DNA from: JBBRHH01 sp963788015
GTDB lineage: Bacteria; Planctomycetota; Phycisphaerae; Tepidisphaerales; Tepidisphaeraceae
Length of the DNA stretch: 64,000 nucleotides
NCBI GenBank assembly: GCA_963788015.1
Contig: CAWBEY010000005.1
Location: 248,001-312,000 of the forward strand
Direction: 5' to 3'
This document shows, one piece after another, positions 31,566-40,959 of the stretch; within the stretch, counting starts at the first letter, position 1; every line of letters starts with the position of its first letter. A model generated the notes under the pieces. That model was not told the origin of the DNA. It searched no databases and saw only the letters and a list, made by a program, of their open reading frames with translations. The translations under genes were made by a program, and so were the position numbers.

Positions 31566-32727
31566 ATGAACTGTTTGAATTGGTTCCGCGCTGCATTCAC
31601 CGGCAAGCGCGAAACCGCGGCGATTCTTCTGGCGGCCAGCGCCATCGGGCTGGGCAGTGGCTGTAACAAGACGAATGATAAGGGCACGGCGGGGGGTGGC
31701 GGCGACAAGCCGCTTGTGGTTGGCTTCATCTATGTCGGCTCGAAACAAGATTATGGTTACAACCAGGCCCACGCCGAAGGGGCGGCGGCCGTGAAGGCGA
31801 TGCCGGGCGTGAAGGTCATGGAGGAAGAGAGCGTTCCCGAAACCGACAAAGTCGCCAAGACGATGGAGAGCATGATTGGCCACGACAGCGCCAACATTAT
31901 CTTCCCGACGTCTTATGGCTACTTCAACCCATCCGTGCTCGATGAGGCGCCCAAGCACAAGGATGTGACGTTCTTCCACTGCGGCGGGACGTTTGTCGAA
32001 GGCAAGACGCCTGAGAACGTGGGCACCTACTTTGGATACATCGACGAGTGCGAATACCTTTCGGGCATCGTGGCCGGCCATGCGACCAAGAGCAAAAAAC
32101 TCGGGTTCATCGCGGCCAAGCCCATCCCGCAGGTGCTGCGGAACATCAATGCGTTTGCCTTGGGCGCGCAGTCTGTCGATCCGACGATCACTACCACTGT
32201 TGTTTTCACAGGTGACTGGTTTCAGCCGGTGAAAGAAGCCGAGGCCGCCAAGAGTCTGATTGCCGGCGGGATCGACGTTCTGACCTGCCACGTCGACAGC
32301 CCCAAGACGATCATCAAGACGGCCGAGGATGGCGGCATTTATAGCTGTGGTTATCACAGCAACGGCGCGCCCCTGGCCCCCAAGGGTTATCTCACCGGGG
32401 CTGAATGGAATTGGGCCAAGCCTTACACCGCTTACATCGAAGCGGTTAAGGCGGGTAAGAAGTGGGAGCACACGGTGCGTGGCGGCCTGAAGGATGGGTT
32501 CGTGAAGATGTCCCCTTATGGCGCGGCCGTGAACGACGATGCCAAGAAGGATGCTGATGCCGCCAAGGCGAAGTTCATGGACGGCAAGTTCGTCATCTTC
32601 AAAGGGCCCGTTGAAGGACAACACCGGCAAGGACATCTATCCGGCCGGCGAAGAGCACGTTCAGACAGATCCTACGCTTGAAGGAATGCACTACCTGGTG
32701 CAGGGTGTGGTCGGTGCGATGCCCTGA
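31566..32727 (+). CDS. BMP-family ABC transporter substrate-binding lipoprotein
   Basis: Periplasm-facing binding protein of about 387 residues in the BMP/PnrA (Med) family. ATG 31566 is preceded by AAGGAAGG. The signal ends in the lipobox-like LGSGCNK, so the Cys is probably lipid-modified. Family motifs include VVGFIYVGSKQDYGYNQAHA and CGGTFVEGKTPENVGTYFGY. A frame break near 32611 restores KDNTGKDIYPAGEEHV. BMP proteins often bind nucleosides, but this one heads an operon with biuret hydrolase, so biuret or a related ureide is the more likely ligand here (inference). A hairpin follows the gene. Confidence 0.9.
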
Positions 32728-32750
32728 GGCGAGATGAATTTAATCCCCGC

Positions 32751-32779
32751 CCCTCTCCCGGCAATCTCCCGGGAGAGGG
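32751..32779 (+). promoter_or_regulatory. Intercistronic hairpin after the binding-protein gene
   Basis: CCCTCTCCCGG (32751-32761) pairs with CCGGGAGAGGG (32769-32779), a perfect 11-bp stem with a 7-base loop and no T-run. It lies between the lipoprotein and permease genes. Such stems usually protect the upstream mRNA and raise binding-protein levels above permease levels. Confidence 0.7.
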
Positions 32780-32837
32780 ACGGGTTTCATCGCTTTGGTC
32801 CGAGTTTGCAGCGAAGTTTGGTAACGGGAGAGTGACA

Positions 32838-33954
32838 ATGAGGATCCCGCGCATTCCCCACGCCAGACAAGGCGCAGAAGCAGTCTGCATCCCCATCGCC
32901 GCGATCCTGGCCGCGATGATTCCGTTTGGCATCTTTATCGCTTTTTGCAGGGTTAATCCTTTTGCCGTTTTCGGCGAGTTGCTCAGCGGTGGGTTTGGCT
33001 CCGTTCTTCTCGTGGCAGGACACACTGCAGCAGGCCTCGCCTCTGCTTCTGGCCGCACTCTGCACCGCCCTGCCGGCGCGGCTTGGCATGGTGATTATCG
33101 GTGGTGAAGGGGCATTGGTGCTGGGTGGATTGGCCGCTGCCGGCTCGGCTCATTTGTTTCAGCACTCACCGCCGGCGGTTGTGATCAGCGTGATGGCCAT
33201 CGCGGGAATGGGCGTTGGCGGTCTTTGGATCATGATGGCCGGGGCGCTGAAGTATTATCGCGGCGTCAACGAGACCATCAGCAGTCTGCTTCTCACCTAT
33301 ATTGCCATCGCGATTTTTAATCATCTGGTCGAAGGGCCGTGGCGCGACCCGGCCACCACCAACAAACCCTCCACCTGGGACATCGGAGCGGCCAACACGA
33401 TTGGCCACCTTCCCGGCACGGAAGTGCATTGGGGATTGGTCATCGGCGTAGTTACCTGCTTGGTACTATTTGTCTTTATCCAGCACACAACCTTTGGATT
33501 CTCCACCCGCATCGTCGGCGGCAATCTTCGGGCGGCGCGTATAGCGGGGCTATCGGTTGGAAAACTGACCCTCCTAGTTTGTTTCCTGGGCGGGGCGGCC
33601 GCCGGGCTTGCCGGCATGATCGAAGTCGGCGCTGTTCAACATTGTGCCAACGCCACGGGGCTGATTGCGGGCTACGGATATACCGGCATTCTCGTCGCCT
33701 TCATGGCGCGGCAAAGTCCGTTGGGCATCATTCCAGTCTCGCTGCTGCTGGGCGGCATCAGCGCCAGCAATGGGGTGCTGCAACGGCACCTTGATCTACC
33801 GGATGCGACGGTGCTGGTGTTGCAAGGGATGTTGTTTGTCATGATTCTGGCGAGCGAATCGTTCTACGGAAAATTCAAGATCTTTCAGCCGCGCGTGGAA
33901 GACAAGTTCACCGGCTTCCCCGTCCTCAGCACACCGGAGGTGGCCAGTGCCTAG
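32838..33954 (+). CDS. BMP-type ABC transporter permease 1
   Basis: Polytopic inner-membrane permease of about 372 residues with roughly nine hydrophobic segments. After a frame break near 33003 the sequence reads QASPLLLAALCTALPARLGM and VIIGGEGALVLGGLAAAGSA, with NEGALVLGG-like and NETISSLLLTYIAIAIFNHL motifs typical of BMP/YufP-type (RbsC superfamily) permeases. The start is ATG 32838 with GGGAGAG in front. Its stop overlaps the next permease start by 8 bp. With its partner it forms the membrane channel fed by the lipoprotein at 31566. Confidence 0.88.
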
Positions 33955-34868
33955 TCCCATCATTGGCATCCCCTTGTCCGTCCTCGGCGGCGCATCTGCG
34001 CGTCAGCGCGCCCTTCCTGTTCGTCAGCCTCGGCGAGTGCTTGACCGAAAAAAGCGGGCGGATCAACCTGGGCCTCGAAGGAACGCTGGTGATGGGCGCG
34101 ATGACCGCCTACGGCGTTTCTTATCTCACCGGCTCGCCGTGGGTCGGGGTATTGGCGGCGGGCGCGAGCGGGGTGGTGCTTGGGATTTTGCACGCCTTTC
34201 TATGCAGCCGGCCGCGCGTCAATGACGTGGCCGTCGGCATCGCGCTGATGTTTTTTGGCATGGGCCTGGCCTTCTTCCTGGGCAAACCGTTGATCCACCT
34301 CAGCCCGCCGCAGCTTCTGTCGATCAATCTGGGCAAGTGGAGCAGCTCGCCGCAGATCCAGCAGGCGCTGCAGGTCAACGTGCTGTTCCTCATCGGCTGC
34401 GTTCTCGCGCCAGCGATGTTGTGGGCACTTAATAACACGCGATGGGGCCTGATTATCCGCGTCGTTGGCGAGAGTGCCGATTCCGCCCGGGCCATGGGAT
34501 ATAGCGTCAACGGCGTGCGAATGATGGCGACGGCGGCGGGCGGATTTCTGGCCGGCGTGGGCGGCTCGTTTCTCTCGCTTTACTATCCTGGTGTGTGGAA
34601 TGAAGCGATCTCCAGCGGGCAGGGGTTGATGGCCGTCGCACTGGTCATCTTTGCTCGGTGGAACCCTGTGCAATGCCTGTTTGCGGCCCTGCTTTTTGGC
34701 GGCGCCGGCGCGCTGGGTCCTGCGTTGCAGGCCAATGGCTTTACCTCGAATGTTTATCTCTTTGGCGCTGCTCCGTATGTGCTGACGCTGGTGATCATGA
34801 TTATCACTTGCTCGCCGACGCGCACCTTTGTCGGCGCGCCGGCCGAGCTGGGGGCAGCAAGCCGTTGA
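33947..34868 (+). CDS. BMP-type ABC transporter permease 2
   Basis: About 307 residues. The start is GTG 33947 (MPSPIIGIPLSVLGG), inside the end of the preceding gene. A frame break near 33992 joins it to LRVSAPFLFVSLGECLTEKS. The diagnostic GECLTEKSGRINLGLEGTLV motif is that of the second permease of BMP-type (YufQ-like) importers. Eight or so hydrophobic segments follow. Overlap with the first permease indicates translational coupling and a heterodimeric channel. BiuH follows 12 bp after the stop. Confidence 0.88.
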
Positions 34869-34880
34869 GGGAGGGTTGAT

Positions 34881-35564
34881 ATGGAACAAAAGTACGTCAA
34901 CTCTTCGCCTTACCCCTGGCCATGGAACGGTGATCTGCGGCCGGGGAATACGGCACTTATCGTCATCGATATGCAGACCGATTTTTGTGGCAAGGGCGGG
35001 TACGTCGATCTCATGGGGTACGACATTTCCGCATCGCGCGCCTGCATCGGGCCTATCAACAACGTCCTGGCTGCTATGCGTAAGGGTGGCTTTCACATCC
35101 TGCACACCCGCGAAGGACATCGGCCTGATCTGGCTGATCTTCCGGCCAATAAGCGTTGGCGGTCGCGCCAGATCGGCGCGGGCATTGGCGATCCGGGCCC
35201 CTGCGGCAGGGTGCTGGTTCGCGGCGAAAGCGGCTGGGATATTATCCCCGAGCTTTATCCGCACGATGGCGAGATCATCATCGACAAGCCGGGCAAAGGC
35301 TCGTTTTGCGCCACCGATCTCGATCTGATCCTGCGGCAGAAGGGCATCGCCAACATCGTGCTGACTGGCATCACCACCGACGTCTGCGTCCACACCACCA
35401 TGCGCGAGGCCAACGATCGGGGCTACGAGTGCCTGCTCCTTGAAGATTGCTGCGCCGCCACCGATCGCGGCAATCACGAGGCGGCCGTGAAGATGGTCAA
35501 AATGCAAAACGGCGTCTTTGGCGCGGTGTCGAACTCGAAAGACTTCGTAACGGGAATCACATGA
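34881..35564 (+). CDS. biuH: Biuret amidohydrolase (isochorismatase-like cysteine hydrolase)
   Basis: 227-residue cytosolic enzyme that hydrolyses biuret to allophanate and ammonia. The catalytic triad is visible: Asp in VIDMQTDFCGKGGY, Lys in IDKPGKGSFCATDL, and Cys in GITTDVCVHTTMREANDRGY. Segments PYPWPWNGDLRP, TREGHRPDLADLPANKRWRS and VKMQNGVFGAVSNS correspond closely, from memory, to characterised Rhizobium biuret hydrolase, including the glutamine in KMQ. Ureidoacrylate hydrolase RutB is the nearest alternative, but allophanate hydrolase in the same island favours biuret. It overlaps the following ATPase gene by ATGA. Frame intact. Confidence 0.85.
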   Translation: MEQKYVNSSPYPWPWNGDLRPGNTALIVIDMQTDFCGKGGYVDLMGYDISASRACIGPINNVLAAMRKGGFHILHTREGHRPDLADLPANKRWRSRQIGAGIGDPGPCGRVLVRGESGWDIIPELYPHDGEIIIDKPGKGSFCATDLDLILRQKGIANIVLTGITTDVCVHTTMREANDRGYECLLLEDCCAATDRGNHEAAVKMVKMQNGVFGAVSNSKDFVTGIT

Positions 35565-37156
35565 GCACCACCCTTTCCGCCAGCCCGGCCATGACGCCCA
35601 TCCCCACCATCTTCAAATCCATCCCGGCACCCAAATCGGCGCCAGGACTGGAGGCGCTCAACATCACCAAGCGCTTTGGTCCCGTTCTGGCGCTTGACGA
35701 TGTTTCGTTGAAGGTTCGGCCCGGCACGGTGCATGCGCTGCTGGGGGGCAACGGCGCCGGCAAAAGCACGATCGTCAAGTGCATCATGGGCTACTACCAC
35801 GCCGACTCGGGCCAGATCCTGCTCGATGGCAAGCCCGTCGCGATCAAGAGCCCGCGCGAAGCCAAACACTTCAGCATCGGCATGGTCTATCAGCATTTCA
35901 CGCTCGTCCAGAACATGACGGTCGCGGAAAACCTCGTCCTCTCCCGCGGCGACATCCCAATGCGCGTGGACTGGAAGACCGAGAAAGAGCAGCTTCGCGA
36001 GTTCATGAAGACCACGCCCTTCTTCCTGGACATCAATGCAACGGTGCGATCCCTGGCGGCGGGGCAGAAGCAGAAGCTCGAGATCATCAAACAGCTCTAT
36101 CTCAAGAATAAGCTGCTGTTCCTCGACGAGCCGACGTCGGTGCTCACGCCCAACGAGGCCGACGAAGTGCTTGGCATGCTCAAGGACATGACCATTGCCG
36201 GCGATTTGACGGTTCTGATGATCACGCACAAGTTTCGCGAGGTGATGAAATTCGCCGACGACGTCACCGTCCTTCGAACAGGCAAATTCGTTGGCGCTGG
36301 ATCGGTGTCGGACCTGTCGCCGTCGGTGATGGCGGAGATGATGATTGGGTCGGAGCAGACGGCCCGCATCGCCGACCGGGTCTCGCATGAAAAGGGTAAG
36401 CCGCATTTGCATATCAAAGGGCTGCATGCACTGGACGAAACTGGCGTAGCGGCGCTGGCCGATCTGAACCTTACCGTTCATGCGGGCGAGATCGTTGGCA
36501 TTGCCGGCGTTTCGGGCAACGGCCAGAGCGAGCTGGTGGAGGTCCTGGGCGGCCAGCGTCGTGCCAGCGCGGGCGAGGTTCACGTTCACGGCGAGCGCTA
36601 TTTCGCCACCCGCACGCAGATCCGCAAGCACAAGGTCAATTGCCTTCCCGAGGAGCCGCTTCGCAACACCTGCGTGCCGCAGATGAGCGTCGCGGACAAC
36701 ATGGCCTTCAGAAACTTTGACCGCCCTCCGTTTACGCTCGGGCGGGTTTTCCTGCACGGCCCGCAGGTGCGGCGGCAGGCTCACGATCTGATCGGAAAAT
36801 ATCGGGTTAAAACGCCTTCGCATGACACGCCGATTCGCAATCTTTCGGGGGGCAACGTGCAGCGCGCCGTGCTGGCCCGCGAGCTGTCGCAGGGCGTTGA
36901 AGTTCTGATCGCCGCCAACCCCTGCTTTGGTTTGGATTTCGCGGCCGTTGCGGAAATTCGCTCGCAGATCATGGCCGCCCGCAATCGCGGCGCGGCGGTG
37001 CTGCTGGTGAGCGAAGATCTGGACGAAGTTTTTGAGCTGTCGGACCGCATCGTGGTGATGTTTGACGGGCAGTTCGTTCATGAGACACCCGCCGCCGAGG
37101 CGGACATCGCGGTGATCGGCCGATACATGGCAGGCCACGGCGCGGAACATGCATGA
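35561..37156 (+). CDS. BMP-type ABC transporter ATP-binding protein (two domains)
   Basis: 531-residue protein with two fused ABC ATPase domains, as usual for sugar/nucleoside-type (RbsA-like) importers. The first domain has Walker A GGNGAGKSTIVK, signature-region SLAAGQKQKLEIIKQLY and Walker B LLFLDEPTSVL. The second has the degenerate GVSGNGQSELVE in place of Walker A, NLSGGNVQRAVLARELS, and a Walker B-like VLIAANPCFGLDF in which DEP is replaced. So one site is probably catalytic and the other degenerate, common in this family. ATG 35561 overlaps the biuH stop. It energises the two permeases at 32838-34868. Confidence 0.93.
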   Translation: MSTTLSASPAMTPIPTIFKSIPAPKSAPGLEALNITKRFGPVLALDDVSLKVRPGTVHALLGGNGAGKSTIVKCIMGYYHADSGQILLDGKPVAIKSPREAKHFSIGMVYQHFTLVQNMTVAENLVLSRGDIPMRVDWKTEKEQLREFMKTTPFFLDINATVRSLAAGQKQKLEIIKQLYLKNKLLFLDEPTSVLTPNEADEVLGMLKDMTIAGDLTVLMITHKFREVMKFADDVTVLRTGKFVGAGSVSDLSPSVMAEMMIGSEQTARIADRVSHEKGKPHLHIKGLHALDETGVAALADLNLTVHAGEIVGIAGVSGNGQSELVEVLGGQRRASAGEVHVHGERYFATRTQIRKHKVNCLPEEPLRNTCVPQMSVADNMAFRNFDRPPFTLGRVFLHGPQVRRQAHDLIGKYRVKTPSHDTPIRNLSGGNVQRAVLARELSQGVEVLIAANPCFGLDFAAVAEIRSQIMAARNRGAAVLLVSEDLDEVFELSDRIVVMFDGQFVHETPAAEADIAVIGRYMAGHGAEHA

Positions 37157-37873
37157 ATCGAGTTTTTCCATGATCACGGTCCCAGCCAATCCGTTTCCCT
37201 ACACCGCCCCGACGACGGGCTTTGCTCTGGTCGTGATCGACATGCAGCGGGACTTTGTCGAACCGGGGGGTTTTGGCGCGGCTTTGGGAAATGATGTTTC
37301 GCGGCTGACGACGATCGTGCCCAAGGTGCGCAGTGCGCTGGAATTATTCCGGCGATTCAAGATGCCCATTATTCATACGCGCGAAGGACATCGGCCTGAT
37401 TTGATTGACTGTCCCCCCGCCAAACGCAATCGAGGCAACTCAGCCCTGCGCATCGGCGACCAGGGCCCGATGGGGCGGATTCTCGTCACCGGCGAGCCGG
37501 GCAACGACATTATTCCGGAGCTTGCGCCCGGCCTGGTGAGATCGTCCTGGACAAGCCGGGCAAGGGGGCGTTCTACCGCACCGATCTGCAGATGATCCTG
37601 CGCGAGCGAAAGATCAGCCACCTGGCCATCGCGGGCGTTACTACTGAAGTGTGCGTGCAAACAACCATGCGCGAGGCCAACGATCGCGGCTATGAATGCC
37701 TGCTGCTGGAAGACTGCACCGAGAGCTATTTTCCGGCCTTCAAACAGGCTACTCTGGAGATGGTTCGCGCCCAGGGCGCGATCGTGGGTTGGACCGCCAC
37801 CCTCGATCAGCTTGTTAATTCGTTGGAGAACAGCATTGCAGACCAACCGCCAGCTCATCAAGGACGTTTTTGA
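37149..37873 (+). CDS. Second isochorismatase-like cysteine hydrolase
   Basis: About 241 residues, homologous to BiuH. The triad is Asp in VVIDMQRDFVEPGG, Lys in VLDKPGKGAFYRTDL and Cys in GVTTEVCVQTTMREANDRGY. A frame break near 37527 separates ELAPG from GEIVLDKPG. ATG 37149 overlaps the ATPase stop; ATG 37170 (MITVPANPFPY) is an alternative. It keeps THTREGHRPDL-like substrate-loop features but lacks the BiuH-specific KRWRS and KMQ segments, reading RAQGAIVGW instead. I infer a different ureide substrate. Triuret is one possibility, since triuret and biuret hydrolases are related cysteine hydrolases; this is not proven by sequence. Confidence 0.82.
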
Positions 37874-38192
37874 GAACACGCCGCACCTTGACGACCTTGA
37901 CTGGAAACCCTTCCGCGACGGCATCAGCATCTTCCGCCTGTACGGCAATCAGGAAAACGGGCCGGCGGCCGCACTGCTTCGCTACGATGCGGGCACATGG
38001 CTCCCGGAACACGAGCACGCAGGCTATGAGCACATTTTTGTGCTTCGCGGCGTGCAGAGCGACGAGCGCGGCGAATATCCCGCCGGAACGATGATTACCA
38101 ACGGCCCGGGCACGACACACACCGTCCGCAACGCGGCGGGCAGCATTGTCCTGGTTATGTGGGAGAAGCCGGTGCGGTTTTTGGAGTCATGA
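37836..38192 (+). CDS. Small cupin-domain protein
   Basis: About 118 residues. The cupin core is clear: AALLRYDAGTWLPEHEHAGY with the metal-binding H-x-H and E pattern, YEHIFVLRGVQSDERGEYPA, and NGPGTTHTVRNAAGSIVLVM carrying the last His. It resembles ChrR-type cupins. The most likely start is TTG 37836 (reading LQTNRQLIKDVFENTPHLDD), inside the end of the preceding hydrolase gene, so it is translationally coupled. Its 3' end overlaps ureE on the other strand by 38 bp. Such cupins often accompany ureide-degradation operons; whether it is an enzyme or a sensor is unknown. Confidence 0.78.
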   Translation: MQTNRQLIKDVFENTPHLDDLDWKPFRDGISIFRLYGNQENGPAAALLRYDAGTWLPEHEHAGYEHIFVLRGVQSDERGEYPAGTMITNGPGTTHTVRNAAGSIVLVMWEKPVRFLES

Positions 38193-38690
38193 CATTTTCC
38201 GTCAGGTCCGTCTGGGTCACCTGGAATGAATCGGCCAGGCGCGGGCGGGTGATGACCGATGCACGCAAGGGAGCGAAGCGGCGAACCTGCTTCTCGTAAC
38301 TTGCCTGATATCGCCGGAGCACTTCCAGCGTAGGGCCCTCGCTCAACACGACCAGTTCGGTCGGCGTCACCTCGACGGGCACGTGTAAATTTCCCAACTC
38401 GCATGCCAATACGCCCATCTCCTGAACGTCCTTTGGCCGAACCACCAGCACCGGGCATGGCACGATGTTCACCACCACGCGCGAACGCTCATCGTCCAGA
38501 AGAACGTCCCCATGCCGCAGGCCCACTCCCAGCGGCAGAAGAATCTCCACTTCGCGGCCGGCGCGCAGCGCCTGCGCATGGCCCGCAAGTTGGCCTCGTG
38601 CCATTCCAGATCCAATTCATCGCAAGCTCGCGCCGGCAGAGTGGAATACTCCGCTTCAAACACATTCGCCAACACCCGTTCAACGATCAT
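38155..38690 (-). CDS. ureE: Urease accessory protein UreE
   Basis: Nickel chaperone for urease, about 178 residues. MIVERVLANVFEAEY starts the N-terminal domain at 38690. A frame break near 38575 leads to GREVEILLPLGVGLRHGDVL, the strongly conserved UreE segment, then VVVNIVPCPVLVVRP and ACELGNLHVPVEVTPTELVV. That segment has His in LGNLH, like the dimer-site nickel ligand, but the usual GNRH/His-rich C-terminal tail is absent. The tail instead reads RLADSFQVTQTDLTENVMTP. It is transcribed opposite to ureF and ureG and overlaps the cupin tail to tail by 38 bp. Confidence 0.86.
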
Positions 38691-38791
38691 CAGTCTGCTC
38701 TACTCTACATGAACACGGGGCTAAATCTGGCTTAAACCCAGTGCATCAGCTATTGTTTAAGCGACTTCCGCGCACTGTGCACACGAACGTT

Positions 38792-39457
38792 ATGCCCTCT
38801 GATTGGCTCATCTGGCAACTGGCAGACTCGGCTTTTCCTGCCGGCGGCTTCGCGCACAGCGCGGGGCTGGAGGCGACGTGGAAGCACGGACTGTTGCCCG
38901 ACGCGCTGCATTTAACGAGTTTTCTCCGCACTGCGCTTACGCAGGCGGCACGCTTCAGCGTTCCTTTTGCAATGGCCGTCTGTCGCGACCCCGAAACATT
39001 TGATGCGACTGACCATCACGTTGAAAGCTTTCTCACCAACCACGTTGCGAACCGCGCCAGCCGCGCTCAAGGCCAGGGTTTGTTAGCCGCGGCCGCCAGG
39101 GCTTTCGATCACGATCTTCTTCAGACGCTGTCCGCCAAGGTGCGGCGGCGAGAGGCCATCGCGCACGGGGCCCCTGTCTGGGGCGCGGTCGGGGCGGCCA
39201 TGTCGATTGCTCCCGATCGCGTTGCCTCTCTCATGCTGTTCACGACATTGCGCGGCATGATCTCGGCGGCGGTGCGTTTAGGCATTTGCGGCCCCCTGCA
39301 AGGACAGTCTATTCAGCACGAACTGGCCGCCGATGCCGGGCAACTTACCCGAGAGGCTTGTGCCACGCCTATCGAAGAAGCGGCCCAAACTGCTCCACTC
39401 CTGGATTTGCTGCAAGGAACGCAGGATCGTCTTTACTCCCGGCTCTTCATCAGTTGA
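38792..39457 (+). CDS. ureF: Urease accessory protein UreF
   Basis: 221 residues, all-helical, part of the UreD-UreF-UreG complex that inserts nickel into urease. The start SDWLIWQLADSAFPAGGFAH is the UreF signature (LxxLxDSxFPxGxFxHS). HGAPVWGAVGAAMSIAPDR and LRGMISAAVRLGICGPLQGQ are further conserved blocks. ATG 38792 is chosen because the motif begins directly after it. ureG follows 16 bp downstream; ureE lies upstream on the other strand with about 100 bp between starts. Frame intact. Confidence 0.94.
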   Translation: MPSDWLIWQLADSAFPAGGFAHSAGLEATWKHGLLPDALHLTSFLRTALTQAARFSVPFAMAVCRDPETFDATDHHVESFLTNHVANRASRAQGQGLLAAAARAFDHDLLQTLSAKVRRREAIAHGAPVWGAVGAAMSIAPDRVASLMLFTTLRGMISAAVRLGICGPLQGQSIQHELAADAGQLTREACATPIEEAAQTAPLLDLLQGTQDRLYSRLFIS

Positions 39458-39473
39458 TCCGCCCCGAATTATC

Positions 39474-40181
39474 ATGAGCACCACTCCTCTCGATCACACG
39501 CACGACCAATGGGATCATCCCGGACGTTTTAATGAGCGGCCAACGCCTCTTTCCGGTCGCGATTTCTCTCAGCGCGCGTTTACCATCGGAATCGGCGGCC
39601 CCGTCGGCAGCGGCAAGACTGCCCTTATGCTCGCCCTGTGTCAGGAGCTTCGGGATAAGGTTTCTCTGGCGGCCGTCACCAACGATATCTTCACGCGCGA
39701 GGACGGTGAATTCCTCGTGCGCCACAAGGCCCTGCCGGCCGAGCGCATTCGCGCCGTCGAAACCGGCGGTTGCCCCCACGCGGCCATTCGCGAAGACATT
39801 TCCGCCAACCTGCTTGCCCTGGAAGATCTGCACGAACGATTCCGCCCGGACCTGCTTTTGATCGAATCGGGCGGTGACAATCTCGCGGCGCATTTCAGCC
39901 GTGAACTTGCGGATTACACCATCTATGTCATCGACGTCGCCGGCGGAGATAAAGTGCCTCGTAAAGGCGGACCGGGGATCACCCAATCCGATTTGCTGGT
40001 CATCAATAAAGTCGATTTAGCCCAGGCGGTTGGGGCCGATCTTGGCATCATGGCGCGCGACGCGGCCGCGATGCGGGGTGACGGACCGGTCGTCTTCAGC
40101 CAGCTGAAGCGCGGTGAAGGCGTTGACCGGATCGTCGCCCACATCTTAGGAGCCAGCCGTGATGACAAGCGCCGCGAATGA
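39474..40181 (+). CDS. ureG: Urease accessory GTPase UreG
   Basis: 235-residue SIMIBI GTPase that drives nickel delivery to urease. P-loop is GIGGPVGSGKTALML. Conserved VETGGCPHAAIREDISANL holds the metal-binding Cys-Pro-His, ESGGDNLAAHFS is the switch region, and INKVDLA is the guanine-recognition motif. The N-terminus (MSTTPLDHTHDQWDHPGRF) is His- and Asp-rich for its length, typical of UreG proteins with metal-binding heads. ATG 39474. It is the last gene of the ureFG unit and runs tail to tail with the lipoprotein gene 7 bp away. Confidence 0.96.
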   Translation: MSTTPLDHTHDQWDHPGRFNERPTPLSGRDFSQRAFTIGIGGPVGSGKTALMLALCQELRDKVSLAAVTNDIFTREDGEFLVRHKALPAERIRAVETGGCPHAAIREDISANLLALEDLHERFRPDLLLIESGGDNLAAHFSRELADYTIYVIDVAGGDKVPRKGGPGITQSDLLVINKVDLAQAVGADLGIMARDAAAMRGDGPVVFSQLKRGEGVDRIVAHILGASRDDKRRE

Positions 40182-40188
40182 TCGCAGG

Positions 40189-40524
40189 TTAAAGCGGCTT
40201 TAGATCATCCAGGCTGACATACGCTTCGGTATTGTCGCCAGCGCGCACGAGCACGTATCCACCGCGTGGCGCGATCACGATAACCTTTGTTCCCTGTTTC
40301 CACATCCCGGCGGGAGCGGCTTTATCGGTGGGGTTCGATTTGTAGAAGGCCGAATCTTTCGTCAGCACGTGCGTGGCGTCCTTGATCGGCGGGACGGTCA
40401 TCGCCATTGGGGCAGGCGAGGCGGTGGAAGTTCCCGTGGCGTTGTCTGAGGACTTCATCATCGAACATCCCGCCCCAGCCACGGCCGCGCACAACATCAT
40501 CCCGCAGGTTCGGATCAAACGCAT
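40189..40524 (-). CDS. Small lipoprotein with SH3-like domain
   Basis: 111 residues. The signal ends in AAVAGAGCSMMKSS, a lipobox with Cys 20, so it is probably a lipid-anchored envelope protein. A Ser/Thr/Ala/Pro-rich linker (NATGTSTASPAPMAM) leads into VLTKDSAFYKSNPTDKAAPA and WKQGTKVIVIAPRGGYVLVR, which looks like a bacterial SH3 fold. Function unknown. It interrupts the plus-strand nitrogen genes and may have arrived by insertion or simply use the gap between the two urease-related operons. Confidence 0.7.
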   Translation of the reverse strand: MRLIRTCGMMLCAAVAGAGCSMMKSSDNATGTSTASPAPMAMTVPPIKDATHVLTKDSAFYKSNPTDKAAPAGMWKQGTKVIVIAPRGGYVLVRAGDNTEAYVSLDDLKPL

Positions 40525-40959
40525 GAATATCTCCTTGAGCGTAGGTTAGGTTTCAATCAAAGCGCGAGCTGAGCCCGCTGTCCGCAATCCATTAACAACC
40601 GCCGTGCCTCACCGCATTTTTGTTGCCAAGAATGTCGCCATCGCACGATACATTCGACGTTCGCTCGTCTTTGCTCCTCGCGCGGGCACGGTGGTTTTTT
40701 TTCACTACCTGCGTTCGGTCAGAATCCCTGACTTCTTTTCGCGCACTTTCCACTCCCCTGTCTTCGATTGCAGCTTATTTCATCGGCTAGATGTAACACG
40801 TCCCCCATTTTATCGACCTCTTCTCTCCAATCGGGCGCGGCACAACGTTTGTTCAGGCTATCCCCGAGGCCGGGCTCAGCCCGCTCTCAATTGCAACCGC
40901 GAAACCAACCGTTGCTGCCGCGAGTTCTCAATGAAGAACTCGTTGGAAAGGAGAGTTTG
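40525..40959. other. Upstream region of the urt operon
   Basis: 435 bp without a credible gene, T- and C-rich on the plus strand. It must hold the promoter of urtABCDE. TTGCAG near 40768 with ATGTAA 17 bp later is a weak sigma-70 candidate. I find no sigma-54 site with correct spacing. A ribosome binding site GGAAAGGAG lies just before urtA. Confidence 0.45.

Noticed and set aside
31380..32636. 418-residue minus-strand open frame across the BMP lipoprotein
   Set aside because: Opposes a clear lipoprotein with ribosome binding site and lipobox; no domain seen in the antisense product.
35474..37189. 571-residue open frame on the minus strand, longer than the ATPase gene it opposes
   Set aside because: It is the shadow of the double ABC ATPase; its product is low-complexity and family-less, while the plus strand has all ATPase motifs. 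High GC makes long antisense frames common.
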